Shown here: positions 1-9,444 of the stretch, piece after piece
Position numbering within the stretch: position 1 is the stretch's first letter
Layout: each line of letters starts with the position of its first letter
Origin: Paenibacillus alkalitolerans
GTDB lineage: Bacteria; Bacillota; Bacilli; Paenibacillales; YIM-B00363
Assembly (NCBI RefSeq): GCF_016482785.1
Contig: NZ_JAEMXM010000007.1
Coordinates: forward strand, 124,001-188,000
Direction of reading: 5' to 3'
Length of the DNA stretch: 64,000 nt
Notes under the pieces: model-generated
Told to the model about the DNA's origin: nothing
Databases searched by the model: none
What the model saw: only the letters and a program-made list of their open reading frames with translations
Made by a program: the position numbers and the translations under genes

Positions 1-678
1 CCGGATGACGGAGTGAAAAACGATTCTAATTCGAAGTCTGAAAATGTAACTGCGGATTCCGGCCAATTGGTTGTGGAACCGGCCACCGCAGCTCCCGAAA
101 GCATCGCCGCGCTCGTAAACAAACAATATGCGCTTCCTGAAGATTACGAGCCGTCCGATTTGGTTTATCCCGATGTCGATTTTACTTTTGATGAAAAGAT
201 CGATAAACGCAAGCTGCGTAAAGTCGCGGCTGATGCATTGGAGGAAATGTTCGAAGCTGCGAAAGAGGACGGTATTTTCTTGGCCGGCGTTTCGGGTTAC
301 CGTTCTCACGACACTCAGAAAGCGTTGTTCAACCGTTATGTTAAGAAGGACGGGTTGGAAAATGCGCGAAGATACAGCGCAGAACCCGGTCACAGCGAAC
401 ATCAAACCGGTCTCGCCATCGATGTCAGCGGAAGCAACGGCAAATGTGCGGCACAGGATTGCTTTGCCGGTACCAAAGAGGCTGAATGGCTCGAGAAGCA
501 TGCCGCGGAGTACGGATTTATAATCAGGTATCCGAAAGAAAAAGAATCGATTACCGGGTACAAGTACGAGCCTTGGCACTTGCGTTATATAGGCGTTGAA
601 TTAGCGCTAAGCATTACGAGTCAAGGAATTACGCTGGAAGAATACTATAATGCCGCCGTGCCGGTGTCGAATGAATAA
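1..678 (+). CDS. VanY-type D-alanyl-D-alanine carboxypeptidase, 5'-partial
   Basis: Peptidase family M15B, a zinc enzyme that trims the terminal D-Ala from peptidoglycan stem peptides outside the membrane. Counting from the GTG at 13, the zinc ligands are His130 and Asp137 in GHSEHQTGLAIDV and His189 in EPWHLRYIG. Glu186 of that last motif is the usual catalytic base. The family's SGYRSHDTQ segment lies at 94-102. The reading frame stays open to the first base of the window, and residues 1-50 are polar and low complexity, like the linker that follows a lipoprotein signal or membrane anchor. The true start and export signal are therefore probably upstream, and GTG 13 has no convincing ribosome binding site in view. 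The stop is TAA at 676-678. The family is clear; the physiological role (VanY versus DdcY type) is not decided by the sequence. Confidence 0.9.
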   Translation, partial: PDDGVKNDSNSKSENVTADSGQLVVEPATAAPESIAALVNKQYALPEDYEPSDLVYPDVDFTFDEKIDKRKLRKVAADALEEMFEAAKEDGIFLAGVSGYRSHDTQKALFNRYVKKDGLENARRYSAEPGHSEHQTGLAIDVSGSNGKCAAQDCFAGTKEAEWLEKHAAEYGFIIRYPKEKESITGYKYEPWHLRYIGVELALSITSQGITLEEYYNAAVPVSNE

Positions 679-703
679 ACTGAAGGTCAGAGCCATTTTC
701 CGG

Positions 704-1546
704 CTACAGAGCGTTCGCCTCAACTGCATTGCGTAAAGAAGGATATATAGGACGAAAACCTAACTTTTCCCGAATTTTTGCCGTATCCGCAATTTGAAGC
801 CAGGCGGTGTCTATTGGCCGGTGAGCCGCATCCTCACCGACAGGCTCTCCGAATAGCTTCATAATCTGTTCCGCCGGCGCCGGTTCATTGTCGGCCACAT
901 TGTAAATTTGACCGCCAATTTCTTGCGTATCCGTCGCCAGCATAACGGCTTGGGCGACATCTGCATGGTGAACCATGTGAATTCTCTGCTGTGGATTCCA
1001 GTTGCGAAACCATTGCATTCCCTCCGACAAATGCGGATCTTTGTCCCCGTATACGAAGGCGAGACGAAGTATACGCAAATCAAGTCCTCTTGTGTAATGA
1101 AGCTGCATGAGCGCCTGTTCGGCGGCAGCTTTCGTTTCCGGATATGGGCCTGCCGGTTTTGGCGAGTCTTCTTCATTGAAGGCTCTGCCTATATCCGTAC
1201 CGTATACAAGATTGGTGCTGGCAAATATAAAGCGGCGGACATTCGCCTGCAAAGCCGCTTGTGCCAATGAAACCGTACCTTCCAAATTTACGGCGCGCGT
1301 TTGTTCCTCGGTTGCGCCTCGAAAAAATGCAGCCAAATGAACGATTGCATCGATATCCGCCACTGCTTGGTTGAGAGTTTCCGGCTGCAGCAAATCTCCC
1401 ACCGCAATTTCCGCGCCGTGCTCTCTTAATGTCTGAGCGCGTTCCGGCTGCCGGACCAAAACACGTACACAATCTCCTCTTTGCAGCAACCGCGGAACGA
1501 TCCTGCTTCCAATTCGTCCTGTTGCCCCAGTAACTAATATGTTCAT
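704..1546 (-). CDS. NAD(P)-dependent epimerase/dehydratase (extended SDR)
   Basis: A 280-residue cytoplasmic oxidoreductase of the extended short-chain dehydrogenase family. The N-terminal GATGRIGSR (residues 7-15) is the Rossmann dinucleotide-binding loop. Ser/Tyr/Lys catalytic residues are visible in FASTNLVYG and YPETKAAAEQ (YxxxK). The start ATG is preceded by GAGGAGAA at a good distance. The gene diverges from the MmyB-like regulator at 1660. Such regulators often control the adjacent reductase, so an inducible detoxification or sugar/aldehyde-modifying role is plausible, but the substrate cannot be read from the sequence. Confidence 0.85.
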   Translation of the reverse strand: MNILVTGATGRIGSRIVPRLLQRGDCVRVLVRQPERAQTLREHGAEIAVGDLLQPETLNQAVADIDAIVHLAAFFRGATEEQTRAVNLEGTVSLAQAALQANVRRFIFASTNLVYGTDIGRAFNEEDSPKPAGPYPETKAAAEQALMQLHYTRGLDLRILRLAFVYGDKDPHLSEGMQWFRNWNPQQRIHMVHHADVAQAVMLATDTQEIGGQIYNVADNEPAPAEQIMKLFGEPVGEDAAHRPIDTAWLQIADTAKIREKLGFRPIYPSLRNAVEANAL

Positions 1547-1594
1547 TTGATCTTCTCCTCGTATCCAATGTTATAATCTCAGTATTATGTATTT

Positions 1595-1629
1595 TTTATC
1601 GTACTACCAGATTTCGTTTATCGTACGAT
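1595..1629. promoter_or_regulatory. candidate operator: 10-bp direct repeat plus palindrome between divergent genes
   Basis: TTTATCGTAC occurs at 1595-1604 and again exactly at 1617-1626, 22 bp apart, which is two helical turns. The second copy runs into the perfect palindrome ATCGTACGAT (1620-1629). The site lies in the 113-bp gap between the epimerase and the MmyB-like regulator and just upstream of the regulator's ribosome binding site. Binding by that regulator is an inference. Confidence 0.5.
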
Positions 1630-1659
1630 TGTGACTGTCAGGATAAGGAGGAAGTATCG

Positions 1660-2484
1660 TTGGACGATTTGGACCGCCGCCGCGCATTGGCGGAATTTCT
1701 CCGCACACGGCGAGCCCGTCTTTCGCCGTCGGATGTAGACCTTCCTGCGGGGAGCCGCCGAAGGACGCCGGGACTGCGCCGTGAGGAAGTCGCTCAATTG
1801 GCGAACATCGGCACTTCGTGGTATGTGGCGTTGGAACAGGGAAGGGACGTTCATCCCTCGGAACAGGTATTGGAGAGTATTGCCCACGCTCTTCGTCTCA
1901 CACCCACGGAACGCAGGCATTTGTTTCTGTTGGCGCGGCCGCAATCTTTTGCCAATTCGCTGCCCCCTGAAGAGGAAACCGTCGGCTCTGCACTGGAACA
2001 AACGATCCATGCGCTCAATCCCCATCCCGCATATATTATGGGCAGACGTTGGGACTTGCTGCTGTGGAATCGGGCGGCTGAACTTGTTTTCGGTTATTCG
2101 GACATCGCTCCGCCGCATACGAGAAATTTCGTTTGGCGCAGTTTCACCAGTCCCGTGCTGCGGGCCCATCCCAACTGGGAGCGGCTTGCGAGAAACTTAA
2201 CCGGCCAGTTCCGGGCTGACAGCGTGCGTTATCCAGGCGATCCTTGGTTTCGCGAATTGATAGAAGATCTGAAAAATATAAGCGAAGATTTTCGTTTATG
2301 GTGGTCAATATATGATGTGAAGAGTGTGCCCGACGGACATAAGCTAATGAATCATGAGACGCTGGGAAAACTCGAATTTGAATATGTGACTTTGCATGTT
2401 CCTGAAAATACGGATCAGAAGGTTATCATTTATACATGTTCCCCGGACACAGCCGAAACGTTGTCGGTTCTGATTAATAAATAA
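1660..2484 (+). CDS. XRE-family regulator with MmyB-like ligand-binding domain
   Basis: A 274-residue one-component transcription factor. Residues about 10-90 form a Cro/C1-type helix-turn-helix with the MmyB-family signature GLRREEVAQLANIGTSWY followed by LEQGR. Residues about 105-265 match the MmyB-like PAS-fold domain, which in this family binds a small hydrophobic ligand (recognisable NPHPAYIMGRRWDLLLWN and RYPGDPWF stretches). The chosen start is TTG 1660, preceded by AAGGAGG. It diverges from the epimerase at 704-1546 and is likely to control that gene and itself through the repeat at 1595-1629. The ligand is unknown. Confidence 0.88.
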   Translation: MDDLDRRRALAEFLRTRRARLSPSDVDLPAGSRRRTPGLRREEVAQLANIGTSWYVALEQGRDVHPSEQVLESIAHALRLTPTERRHLFLLARPQSFANSLPPEEETVGSALEQTIHALNPHPAYIMGRRWDLLLWNRAAELVFGYSDIAPPHTRNFVWRSFTSPVLRAHPNWERLARNLTGQFRADSVRYPGDPWFRELIEDLKNISEDFRLWWSIYDVKSVPDGHKLMNHETLGKLEFEYVTLHVPENTDQKVIIYTCSPDTAETLSVLINK

Positions 2485-2536
2485 GGTGCGGGCCGCCGTT
2501 AAGCGTATCCCACACCCATGCAGTTTCGGTGTGCCG

Positions 2537-5422
2537 TCACACCGCTTGAATCTTCTTTTGCTCTTCGCGATCTTGTTCCGCTTCGGTCCGGGCGCGGTCA
2601 CGCTCCAGAACCGGCTTCAAATATTTGCCGGTGTACGAGCTCTTCACCGTGCACAGTTCTTCCGGCGTACCTGCCGCAACGATCGTTCCGCCGCCGTTGC
2701 CGCCTTCCGGACCGAGGTCCACGAGCCAATCGGCCGTCTTGATCACATCGAGGTTGTGTTCGATGACGAGCACCGATTCCCCGGAGTCGACCAACCGATG
2801 CAGCACTTCCAACAAACGGGCGATATCGTGAATATGAAGTCCCGTCGTCGGTTCGTCCAGAATGTAAAGCGTGCGTCCGGTGCTCCGGCGATACAACTCG
2901 GAGGCAAGCTTCACGCGCTGAGCCTCGCCGCCGGAAAGCGTGGTAGCCGGCTGCCCGAGCTTCATGTACCCGAGACCGACATCAAGCAAAGTCTGTACTT
3001 TACGGTGAATTTTTGGCACGTTCTTGAAAAATTCGCATGCGTCTTCCACCGTCATGTCGAGCACATCCGCAATGGACTTGCCCTTAAACTTGATTTCGAG
3101 CGTTTCCCGGTTGTACCGCTGTCCTTTGCAAATTTCGCAAGGAACGTACACGTCCGGCAGGAAGTGCATCTCGATCTTGATGATTCCGTCTCCGCGGCAC
3201 GCTTCGCAGCGTCCGCCCTTCACGTTAAAGCTGAAGCGGCCTTTCTTGTAGCCGCGAATCTTCGCTTCGTTCGTCACGGCAAACACGTCGCGAATGTCGT
3301 CGAACACTCCCGTATACGTCGCCGGATTGGATCGAGGCGTCCGCCCGATCGGCGATTGGTCGATATCGATGACTTTGTCGATGTGCTCGAGACCGCGGAT
3401 TTCCTTATGTTCCCCGGGTCGCACGCGCGCGCCGTTCAAATCGCGGGCGAGCGTTTTATACAAAATCTCATTAACGAGCGTACTCTTCCCGCTGCCGGAT
3501 ACTCCGGTTACCGCCGTAAACACGCCGAGCGGAATTTTCACGTTCACATTCTTAAGGTTATTCTCGCGGGCGCCGCGCACTTCCACCCATTTGCCGTTCG
3601 GTTGGCGGCGCTTCAACGGAACGGGGATAAATTTCTTCCCGCTTAAGTATTGGCCTGTCAACGAATTATCGTCCGCCATCACTTCTTTCGGCGTGCCTGC
3701 CGCTACGACATGGCCGCCGTGAATGCCCGCTCCCGGTCCGATGTCGATAATATAGTCGGCCGCGAGCATCGTGTCCTCGTCATGCTCCACGACAATTAAC
3801 GTGTTGCCGAGGTTCCGCATATGCTCGAGCGTCCGGATGAGCCTGTCGTTGTCGCGCTGATGCAGTCCGATGCTCGGCTCGTCCAATATATACAGAACAC
3901 CCATAAGGCTTGAACCGATCTGCGTCGCCAGGCGTATCCGCTGCGCTTCGCCGCCGGATAACGTTCCGGCTGCGCGGCTGAGCGTCAAATAATCGAGTCC
4001 GACGTTGTTCAAGAAACCGAGACGAGCACGGATTTCCTTCAGAATCAATTGCGCGATCGTTGTCTCTTTCTCGTTGAGTTTCAAACTCTCGAAATAATTT
4101 GCCGCTTCATTGATGGACAAATCCGTAACGTAAGCGATATTTTTGCCGCCGACGGTAACCGCGAGAATTTCCGGCTTCAGACGCTGTCCCTTACAGCTGG
4201 CGCAAGGCTTAGCGCTCATATACTGTTCGATGTATTCGCGAATGCCGTCTGAGCCCGTCTCGCGGTACCTGCGCTCCAGATTCGGAATAATGCCCTCGAA
4301 AGGCACGACCGCTTCCCGCGTAACTCCGAATTCGTTGTCATACCGGAACCGGATACGCTCTCCTCCGGTCCCGTGAAGCAGTACGTGCATCTGTTCCTTC
4401 GTCAATTGAGAGACCGGAACGTCCGTCGGAATGCGGTAATGGTCGCAAACCGCCGCAAGAAACTGCGGGTAATAGTTGGAGGTGCTGCCCGCCCATGCCT
4501 CGAACGCGCCGGCGTCGATGCTTCGCGAGCTGTCCGGACACAACAAGTCCGGGTCGACGATCATCTTCGCGCCCAACCCATCGCATTCCGGACATGCGCC
4601 GAACGGGCTGTTAAACGAAAACATCCGCGGAGCCAATTCATCCATGCTGAATCCGCAATCGGGACATGCCAAGCTCGTGGAGAAGAGAAGCTCTTCCTTC
4701 GTATCGAGCACATCGACCAACACTTTACCTTCGGACAGCTTCGTGGCCGTCTCCAGCGAATCCGCAAGCCGCGCATGGACATCGTCCTTGACGACAATCC
4801 GGTCGACGACGACTTCGATCGTATGCTTCTTGTTCTTCTCCAATACGATTTCTTCCGTTACTTCCCGCATTTCGCCGTCTACACGGACGCGCACAAAGCC
4901 CTGCTTGCGGATATCTTCGAACACTTTCGCGTGCTCGCCCTTCTTTCCGCTTACGACAGGCGCCAAAATTTGCAGCTTCGTCCGTTCCGGGTACTCCATG
5001 ATGCGGTCGACCATCTGTTCGATCGTTTGCGATGAAATCTCCGTACCGTGCGTCGGACAATGCGGACGCCCGATCCGCGCGAACAGCAAGCGCAAATAGT
5101 CGTAGATTTCCGTTACCGTACCGACTGTGGACCGCGGGTTGCGGCTCGTCGTCTTCTGATCGATGGATATCGCGGGCGACAGCCCTTCGATCGAGTCCAC
5201 GTCCGGTTTGTCCATCTGGCCGAGAAACTGCCGCGCGTATGCCGACAATGATTCAACGTACCTGCGCTGCCCTTCGGCATAAATCGTGTCGAACGCAAGC
5301 GAAGATTTCCCCGAGCCGCTCAACCCCGTAAGCACGACGAATTTGTCGCGCGGGATCGTTACGTCGATATTTTTCAAGTTGTGGGCGCGGGCACCTTTAA
5401 TAACGATATTCTCTTGAGCCAT
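2537..5422 (-). CDS. uvrA: excinuclease ABC subunit UvrA
   Basis: Full-length (961 aa) damage-recognition ATPase of nucleotide excision repair. With UvrB it scans DNA and loads UvrB at lesions. The first Walker [10 protein letters not shown] is at residues 33-41; the second, GVSGSGKST, is near 640. Both ABC signatures are present ([13 protein letters not shown] and [13 protein letters not shown]). Zinc-binding CxxC pairs are seen at CPDCGF/CPECDG (about 255-282), CASCKG and CEACRG/CEICKG. The start ATG follows AAGGAGG. It lies 51 bp downstream of uvrB on the same strand and is probably co-transcribed from the uvrB promoter. Confidence 0.98.
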   Translation of the reverse strand: MAQENIVIKGARAHNLKNIDVTIPRDKFVVLTGLSGSGKSSLAFDTIYAEGQRRYVESLSAYARQFLGQMDKPDVDSIEGLSPAISIDQKTTSRNPRSTVGTVTEIYDYLRLLFARIGRPHCPTHGTEISSQTIEQMVDRIMEYPERTKLQILAPVVSGKKGEHAKVFEDIRKQGFVRVRVDGEMREVTEEIVLEKNKKHTIEVVVDRIVVKDDVHARLADSLETATKLSEGKVLVDVLDTKEELLFSTSLACPDCGFSMDELAPRMFSFNSPFGACPECDGLGAKMIVDPDLLCPDSSRSIDAGAFEAWAGSTSNYYPQFLAAVCDHYRIPTDVPVSQLTKEQMHVLLHGTGGERIRFRYDNEFGVTREAVVPFEGIIPNLERRYRETGSDGIREYIEQYMSAKPCASCKGQRLKPEILAVTVGGKNIAYVTDLSINEAANYFESLKLNEKETTIAQLILKEIRARLGFLNNVGLDYLTLSRAAGTLSGGEAQRIRLATQIGSSLMGVLYILDEPSIGLHQRDNDRLIRTLEHMRNLGNTLIVVEHDEDTMLAADYIIDIGPGAGIHGGHVVAAGTPKEVMADDNSLTGQYLSGKKFIPVPLKRRQPNGKWVEVRGARENNLKNVNVKIPLGVFTAVTGVSGSGKSTLVNEILYKTLARDLNGARVRPGEHKEIRGLEHIDKVIDIDQSPIGRTPRSNPATYTGVFDDIRDVFAVTNEAKIRGYKKGRFSFNVKGGRCEACRGDGIIKIEMHFLPDVYVPCEICKGQRYNRETLEIKFKGKSIADVLDMTVEDACEFFKNVPKIHRKVQTLLDVGLGYMKLGQPATTLSGGEAQRVKLASELYRRSTGRTLYILDEPTTGLHIHDIARLLEVLHRLVDSGESVLVIEHNLDVIKTADWLVDLGPEGGNGGGTIVAAGTPEELCTVKSSYTGKYLKPVLERDRARTEAEQDREEQKKIQAV

Positions 5423-5473
5423 TGAAACTTTTCCTCCTTGCTCGAGCGTCTTCTTCTACCCGGCGAACCCCGG

Positions 5474-7474
5474 TTACGCGCCCTGCGCCTTCAATTCCAA
5501 TATAGCGTCGCGAAGCTCGGCAGCCCGTTCGAACTGCAAATCTCTCGCCGCTTGTTTCATCTCCTGCTCCAACCGCTCGACGATTTCCGCCCGGTCCTTC
5601 TTCGACATCTTCCCGGTCTTCAATTCAGCCAAGTAATCGGCCTTCTGCTCGGCCGCCTTGGTCGCCTCAATGACATCTCGCACTTTCTTGCGGATCGTTT
5701 GCGGCGTGATGCCGTGCTTCTCGTTATACGCGATCTGAGTAGAGCGGCGGCGTTCGGTTTCCCGAATCGCCTTCTCCATCGATTCAGTCATCTTGTCTGC
5801 GTACATGATGACCCTTCCGTCCGAATTCCGGGCGGCGCGGCCGATCGTCTGAATCAATGAGCGTTCCGCGCGCAGGAAGCCTTCCTTATCGGCGTCCAGA
5901 ATCGCCACGAGGGACACTTCCGGCAAATCCAAACCTTCGCGCAGCAGGTTGATCCCGATAAGCACGTGGAATACGCCGAGACGAAGATCCCTTAAAATCT
6001 GCATCCGTTCCAGCGTCTTGATATCGGAATGGAGATAGCGCACTTTAATACCGATCTCCTTCATGAAATCGGTAAGGTCCTCCGCCATCTTCTTCGTGAG
6101 CGTCGTTACGAGCACCCGCTCGTCTTTGTCGATCCGGTCGCGGATTTCCCCGATCAGATCGTCGATCTGCCCCTGCGTCTTGCGCACTTCAATGACCGGA
6201 TCCAGAAGACCGGTCGGCCGGATGATCTGCTCGACCATCTCCGGACAATGCTCCAATTCGAACGGCCCCGGCGTCGCTGACACGAATATGATTTGGTTGA
6301 TCTTCTTCTCGAACTCTTCGAACCGCAGCGGGCGGTTATCAAGCGCCGAGGGAAGACGAAAGCCGTGCTCCACTAAAATTTCTTTCCGGGCGCGGTCGCC
6401 GTTATACATGCCGCGGATTTGCGGCAATGTAACATGCGATTCGTCAATGACGATCAACATGTCATCCGGGAAGAAGTCCAGCAGCGTGTACGGTGTCGCC
6501 CCCCGGGGACGGAACGTAAGCGGACCCGAATAATTCTCGATTCCGGAGCAGAAGCCTACCTCCCGCATCATCTCGAGGTCGTACCGCGTCCGCTGCTCGA
6601 GCCGCTGCGCTTCCAGCAGCTTTCCACGACCCCTCAGCTCTTCCAGCCGCTCTTCCAGTTCCCGTTCGATGTCGAGCAGCGCTCGTTTCATCGTCTCTTC
6701 ATGCGTGACGAAGTGAGACGCCGGGAATATGGCGACATGCTCCCGCTCCCCGACAATCTCACCCGTCAGTACGTCGATCTCCGTAATTCGTTCGATTTCG
6801 TCGCCGAACAGCTCGACGCGAATCGCCCGCTCATGCGTGGATGCCGGGAATATCTCCACTACGTCGCCGCGAACGCGAAACGTTCCGCGGGCAAAGTTGA
6901 AGTCGTTCCGCTGGTATTGAATGTCCACCAGCTTATGCAAAATCTCGTTGCGGGGCCGCTCCGTGCCGACGCGCAAGCTGAGCGTAAGATCCCGGTATTC
7001 CATCGGAGAACCGAGACCGAAAATACAGGATACGCTCGCTACAATGATGACGTCCCGCCGCTCGAAGAGAGAGCTTGTGGCTGAGTGCCGAAGCTTGTCG
7101 ATCTCCTCGTTCGTGCTGGAGTCCTTCTCGATGTATAAGTCGGTTGCGGGAACGTACGCTTCCGGTTGATAATAGTCGTAATAGCTTACGAAATACTCGA
7201 CGGCGTTGTTCGGAAAAAACTCTTTAAACTCGCTGCATAACTGCGCCGCCAGCGTCTTGTTGTGCGCGATCACGAGCGTCGGCCGGTTCAGGCGGGCGAT
7301 CGTCTGCGCGATCGTGAACGTCTTGCCCGTCCCTGTCGCCCCGAGCAGCGTCTGATATCTCTTCCCGTTCAATACGCCTTCCGTCAATTGCTCGATCGCC
7401 TTAGGCTGATCGCCTTGCGGAGAAAACTCGGACACAAGCTCGAATTTTTTGTCCATCATTGCAAAACCGCTCAT
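5474..7474 (-). CDS. uvrB: excinuclease ABC subunit UvrB
   Basis: DNA helicase-like damage verification subunit of nucleotide excision repair. Walker A GATGTGKT lies near residue 45, the [16 protein letters not shown] beta-hairpin follows, then the DESH box. A C-terminal UVR motif ([22 protein letters not shown]) contacts UvrC and UvrA. The reading frame opens at 7486, but ATG 7474 is preferred because GGTGATC, complementary to the 3' end of 16S rRNA, precedes it. Homologues such as that of B. subtilis begin closer to the later MDKKFELVS (ATG 7456), so the start is uncertain by a few codons. It is transcribed with uvrA, with a possible LexA site in its promoter. Confidence 0.97.
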   Translation of the reverse strand: MSGFAMMDKKFELVSEFSPQGDQPKAIEQLTEGVLNGKRYQTLLGATGTGKTFTIAQTIARLNRPTLVIAHNKTLAAQLCSEFKEFFPNNAVEYFVSYYDYYQPEAYVPATDLYIEKDSSTNEEIDKLRHSATSSLFERRDVIIVASVSCIFGLGSPMEYRDLTLSLRVGTERPRNEILHKLVDIQYQRNDFNFARGTFRVRGDVVEIFPASTHERAIRVELFGDEIERITEIDVLTGEIVGEREHVAIFPASHFVTHEETMKRALLDIERELEERLEELRGRGKLLEAQRLEQRTRYDLEMMREVGFCSGIENYSGPLTFRPRGATPYTLLDFFPDDMLIVIDESHVTLPQIRGMYNGDRARKEILVEHGFRLPSALDNRPLRFEEFEKKINQIIFVSATPGPFELEHCPEMVEQIIRPTGLLDPVIEVRKTQGQIDDLIGEIRDRIDKDERVLVTTLTKKMAEDLTDFMKEIGIKVRYLHSDIKTLERMQILRDLRLGVFHVLIGINLLREGLDLPEVSLVAILDADKEGFLRAERSLIQTIGRAARNSDGRVIMYADKMTESMEKAIRETERRRSTQIAYNEKHGITPQTIRKKVRDVIEATKAAEQKADYLAELKTGKMSKKDRAEIVERLEQEMKQAARDLQFERAAELRDAILELKAQGA

Positions 7475-7494
7475 TGGATCACCCAACCAATAAG

Positions 7495-7508
7495 AGAATA
7501 TTTGTTCC
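7495..7508 (-). promoter_or_regulatory. candidate LexA (SOS) box upstream of uvrB
   Basis: Read on the minus strand the 14-mer is GGAACAAATATTCT. Against the Bacillus SOS consensus CGAACRNRYGTTYC it agrees at 11 of 14 positions, including GAAC and all of RNRY. It sits just downstream of the uvrB -10 element, where a repressor would block transcription. UvrBA is an SOS operon in B. subtilis. The mismatches leave this a candidate only. Confidence 0.4.
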
Positions 7509-7517
7509 CATTTTTCA

Positions 7518-7546
7518 ATTATACCATTATGTACTTAGGGGTGCAA
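7518..7546 (-). promoter_or_regulatory. sigma-A type promoter of uvrBA
   Basis: On the minus strand TTGCAC (7546-7541) is followed after 17 bp by a perfect TATAAT (7523-7518), about 45 bp upstream of the uvrB start. It lies in the gap to the divergent glycosyltransferase gene. Confidence 0.7.
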
Positions 7547-7566
7547 ACGGAGGAGCGTGGAAAGTT

Positions 7567-8760
7567 GTGGTGAGATCGGCGCATTTTACGACCGAATTCG
7601 GAACGAACGTTGCGGGCGGCACAGGAACATGCATCAATGAACTTCATAAAGCGAGCGGCCCAGACACGCAAATCATATTTTTGTCGCGGGACGTCGGCCA
7701 TTCATTGACTGCAGACAAGGTTCGGTGTGCCGGTTTTTACGATATGGACGTGCTGAACTCGCTTGAGTTCGATGTCGCGGTGTTTCATTTTTACGGATTG
7801 GGCTATTTGGCGGATGAAACATTTTTGCGGGGGCGCAAATTGATTTATGCAGTGCATTCCGTTCCGACTACGGAACCGTGGAATCTGCTGAACCCGTATG
7901 GCGGCGCCAATGAAGTCCCTTTCTATTTCGAGCGCATGTGCGACAGGGCCGACCTAATCGTTTGCGTTTCGGAGGCGGAGCGAGGCAAGCTGCTATTGCT
8001 GTACCCCGACCTTGAGTCGAAAACATGCGTCATTCATAACGGCCTGTCCACGCCTTCTTCCGCCGGGTTGAACGTTTCGTCCCGCAGAACGACATTCGGT
8101 TTTCTCGGACGATGCGATTATCGCAAAGGGCTGCGGGAAGCCATACAAGTGCTTTCTTCCGTTCCCGGGGAGTTGATCATTGCGTGCGGGCAGGAAGACG
8201 ATTCATATCAAAATGCCGCAAAAGAGGACATTCGGCGTCTCGGACTATCCGATCGGGTGACATGGGCGGGCCGTGTCAAAGGAGAGGAAAAGGCGGTCTT
8301 TTTCGGCAAATTGGACGCTTTGCTCGTGCCTTCCCGCTGGGAGCCGTTCGGGTATGTCGTACTGGAGGCGCTTCGCACGGGCGTCCCACCGATCGTCGGC
8401 AGCCGCGGAGGCATGACGGAAATCGTCGGCGGGCAATATCGTTACATATTCGATCCATGGGACACCGAGTCGTTTGCGGAATGTTTGAGAACTTTTCAAA
8501 ATGATTCCGAGGAAACGGTACGGCGGGAATTGGAGACGGCGGTTCGGCGGGCCGAACGGCTTACGGCGAAGAGCATGGCGGCGGAGTACGAGCGGCTGGC
8601 GTCCGAGCTGGTGCGAGGCGAACGCATTATGGAGGCGGAGGCTGCCTTCTTGTTCAAACGAAGATACTGGCGGGACACCGGCGGCGGACCGTCGTCGTTT
8701 CCGTTTCGGGCGGCGGCCGGCCGAAACGCGTCGTCCACCCCTCCGCTCCCTCATGCATAA
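7567..8760 (+). CDS. glycosyltransferase family 4 protein
   Basis: A retaining GT-B fold sugar transferase of about 397 residues. The C-terminal half shows the family pattern: FGFLGRCDYRKGL, the long loop to VTWAGRV, LLVPSRWEPFGYVVLEAL (the E..G..V.EA nucleotide-sugar site) and GGMTEIV. The N-terminal half contains TTEFGTNVAGGTGTCINEL, the glycine-rich acceptor-side loop. The frame is open from 7459, inside uvrB, so I take GTG 7567 (or 7570), which follows GGAGGAG at 7549-7555. It has no membrane segment. Donor, acceptor and product (polysaccharide, lipid or spore coat) are not evident. Confidence 0.85.
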   Translation: MVRSAHFTTEFGTNVAGGTGTCINELHKASGPDTQIIFLSRDVGHSLTADKVRCAGFYDMDVLNSLEFDVAVFHFYGLGYLADETFLRGRKLIYAVHSVPTTEPWNLLNPYGGANEVPFYFERMCDRADLIVCVSEAERGKLLLLYPDLESKTCVIHNGLSTPSSAGLNVSSRRTTFGFLGRCDYRKGLREAIQVLSSVPGELIIACGQEDDSYQNAAKEDIRRLGLSDRVTWAGRVKGEEKAVFFGKLDALLVPSRWEPFGYVVLEALRTGVPPIVGSRGGMTEIVGGQYRYIFDPWDTESFAECLRTFQNDSEETVRRELETAVRRAERLTAKSMAAEYERLASELVRGERIMEAEAAFLFKRRYWRDTGGGPSSFPFRAAAGRNASSTPPLPHA

Positions 8761-8828
8761 CAAGCCGAGGTACGAGCCACAATATCCCATGTACAACATT
8801 ACCATTGACATCGGGAGGGAACTCGACC

Positions 8829-9077
8829 ATGGCAAGAGTTGCCGTAGAAAACAGCTTGAACAACGTTAAGGACGCGCTCCGCAACAACGGCCACGAAGTT
8901 ATGGATTTGTCCGGCGGCCTGGATGCTTGCGATTGCTGCGTCATTTCCGGCGAAGATAAAAACATGATGGGCATGGCGGACCGCGCCACGATGGCGTCCG
9001 TTATCAACGCGCAAGGCATGACGGCGGACGAAGTTCTGCGCCGTGTGGACGAGAGCGTCCGGCAGGCGCAAGATTAA
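8829..9077 (+). CDS. YkuS-like UPF0180 family protein
   Basis: A small cytoplasmic protein of 82 residues resembling the YkuS/UPF0180 family of Bacilli: N-terminal MARVAVENSLNNVKDAL, then NGHEVMDL, then CDCCVISG, a helical middle and a hydrophilic C-terminus. The family's function is unknown. The frame is open from 8805, but ATG 8829 is chosen because GGGAGGG at 8812-8818 is properly spaced from it and because the family is about this length. It lies 68 bp after the glycosyltransferase and ends at a strong terminator, so the two are probably one transcript. Confidence 0.8.
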   Translation: MARVAVENSLNNVKDALRNNGHEVMDLSGGLDACDCCVISGEDKNMMGMADRATMASVINAQGMTADEVLRRVDESVRQAQD

Positions 9078-9085
9078 CCTGAGGG

Positions 9086-9111
9086 CAGGGGGCGGACACC
9101 CCCCTGTTTTT
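9086..9111 (+). terminator. intrinsic terminator after the ykuS-like gene
   Basis: CAGGGGG (9086-9092) pairs with CCCCCTG (9100-9106) around a 7-nt loop and is followed by TTTTT. It separates the 7.5-9.1 kb transcript from the ABC-F promoter 6 bp further on. Confidence 0.85.
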
Positions 9112-9116
9112 CGTTC

Positions 9117-9146
9117 TTGACGATAACGTCCGGTTTTCGTTACAAT
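9117..9146 (+). promoter_or_regulatory. sigma-A type promoter of the ABC-F leader
   Basis: TTGACG (9117-9122), 18-bp spacer, TACAAT (9141-9146). The predicted start near 9153 gives an untranslated leader of about 290 nt before the GTG at 9445. Confidence 0.75.
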
Positions 9147-9152
9147 GTGGCA

Positions 9153-9444
9153 GAAACATTTATGACGCAAACTCGGATTGCGGGAAAGATGAGGTACCCT
9201 GAACATGGATAACTAATCCTACTATTTAGACTTGTTAACTCGTATGAATTTTCATACTTGTGCTTGTTCTGAAGATAGGATTCGACTGTCCATTTATAGG
9301 GATGCCTTAGCCGCTGCGGATTTAGTCGGCTTTCTTTAGGTATCGCGCATGTTCCCCTGTGCGGGATATGCCTGCCCTTTTATTAGGATATTTGGATGAT
9401 GCGAATCCTCTTCGGATCGATTTTCGGCCTGGGGAGGTTTTTTT
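9153..9444 (+). promoter_or_regulatory. structured leader of the ABC-F gene, probable ribosome-dependent attenuator
   Basis: The leader holds a three-codon ORF (ATG GAT AAC TAA, 9205-9216) with GAGG at 9191-9194. AATCCTA (9215-9221), overlapping its stop, can pair with TAGGATT (9276-9282). That same strand, as AGGATTCG (9277-9284), can instead pair with CGAATCCT (9402-9409). CGAATCC can also fold locally onto GGATCG (9414-9419), followed by ATTTT. A ribosome held on the short ORF would cover AATCCTA and shift the balance. A second possible ORF runs 9244-9339 (31 codons, no clear ribosome site). The hairpin GTATGA/TCATAC (9242-9257) and an imperfect stem around 9340-9374 add structure. The gene's GGGGAGG (9431-9437) could also pair with TTCCCC near 9352. 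Short-ORF attenuation is known for ABC-F genes such as vmlR and lmo0919. The assignment here is inferred. Confidence 0.6.
9205..9216 (+). CDS. three-codon leader ORF (Met-Asp-Asn)
   Basis: ATG GAT AAC TAA preceded by GAGG with a 10-nt spacer. Its stop codon overlaps one arm of the leader pairing at 9215-9221, which is the position expected for a stalling ORF that senses ribosome-targeting drugs. Too short to judge by coding statistics. Confidence 0.45.
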   Translation: MDN

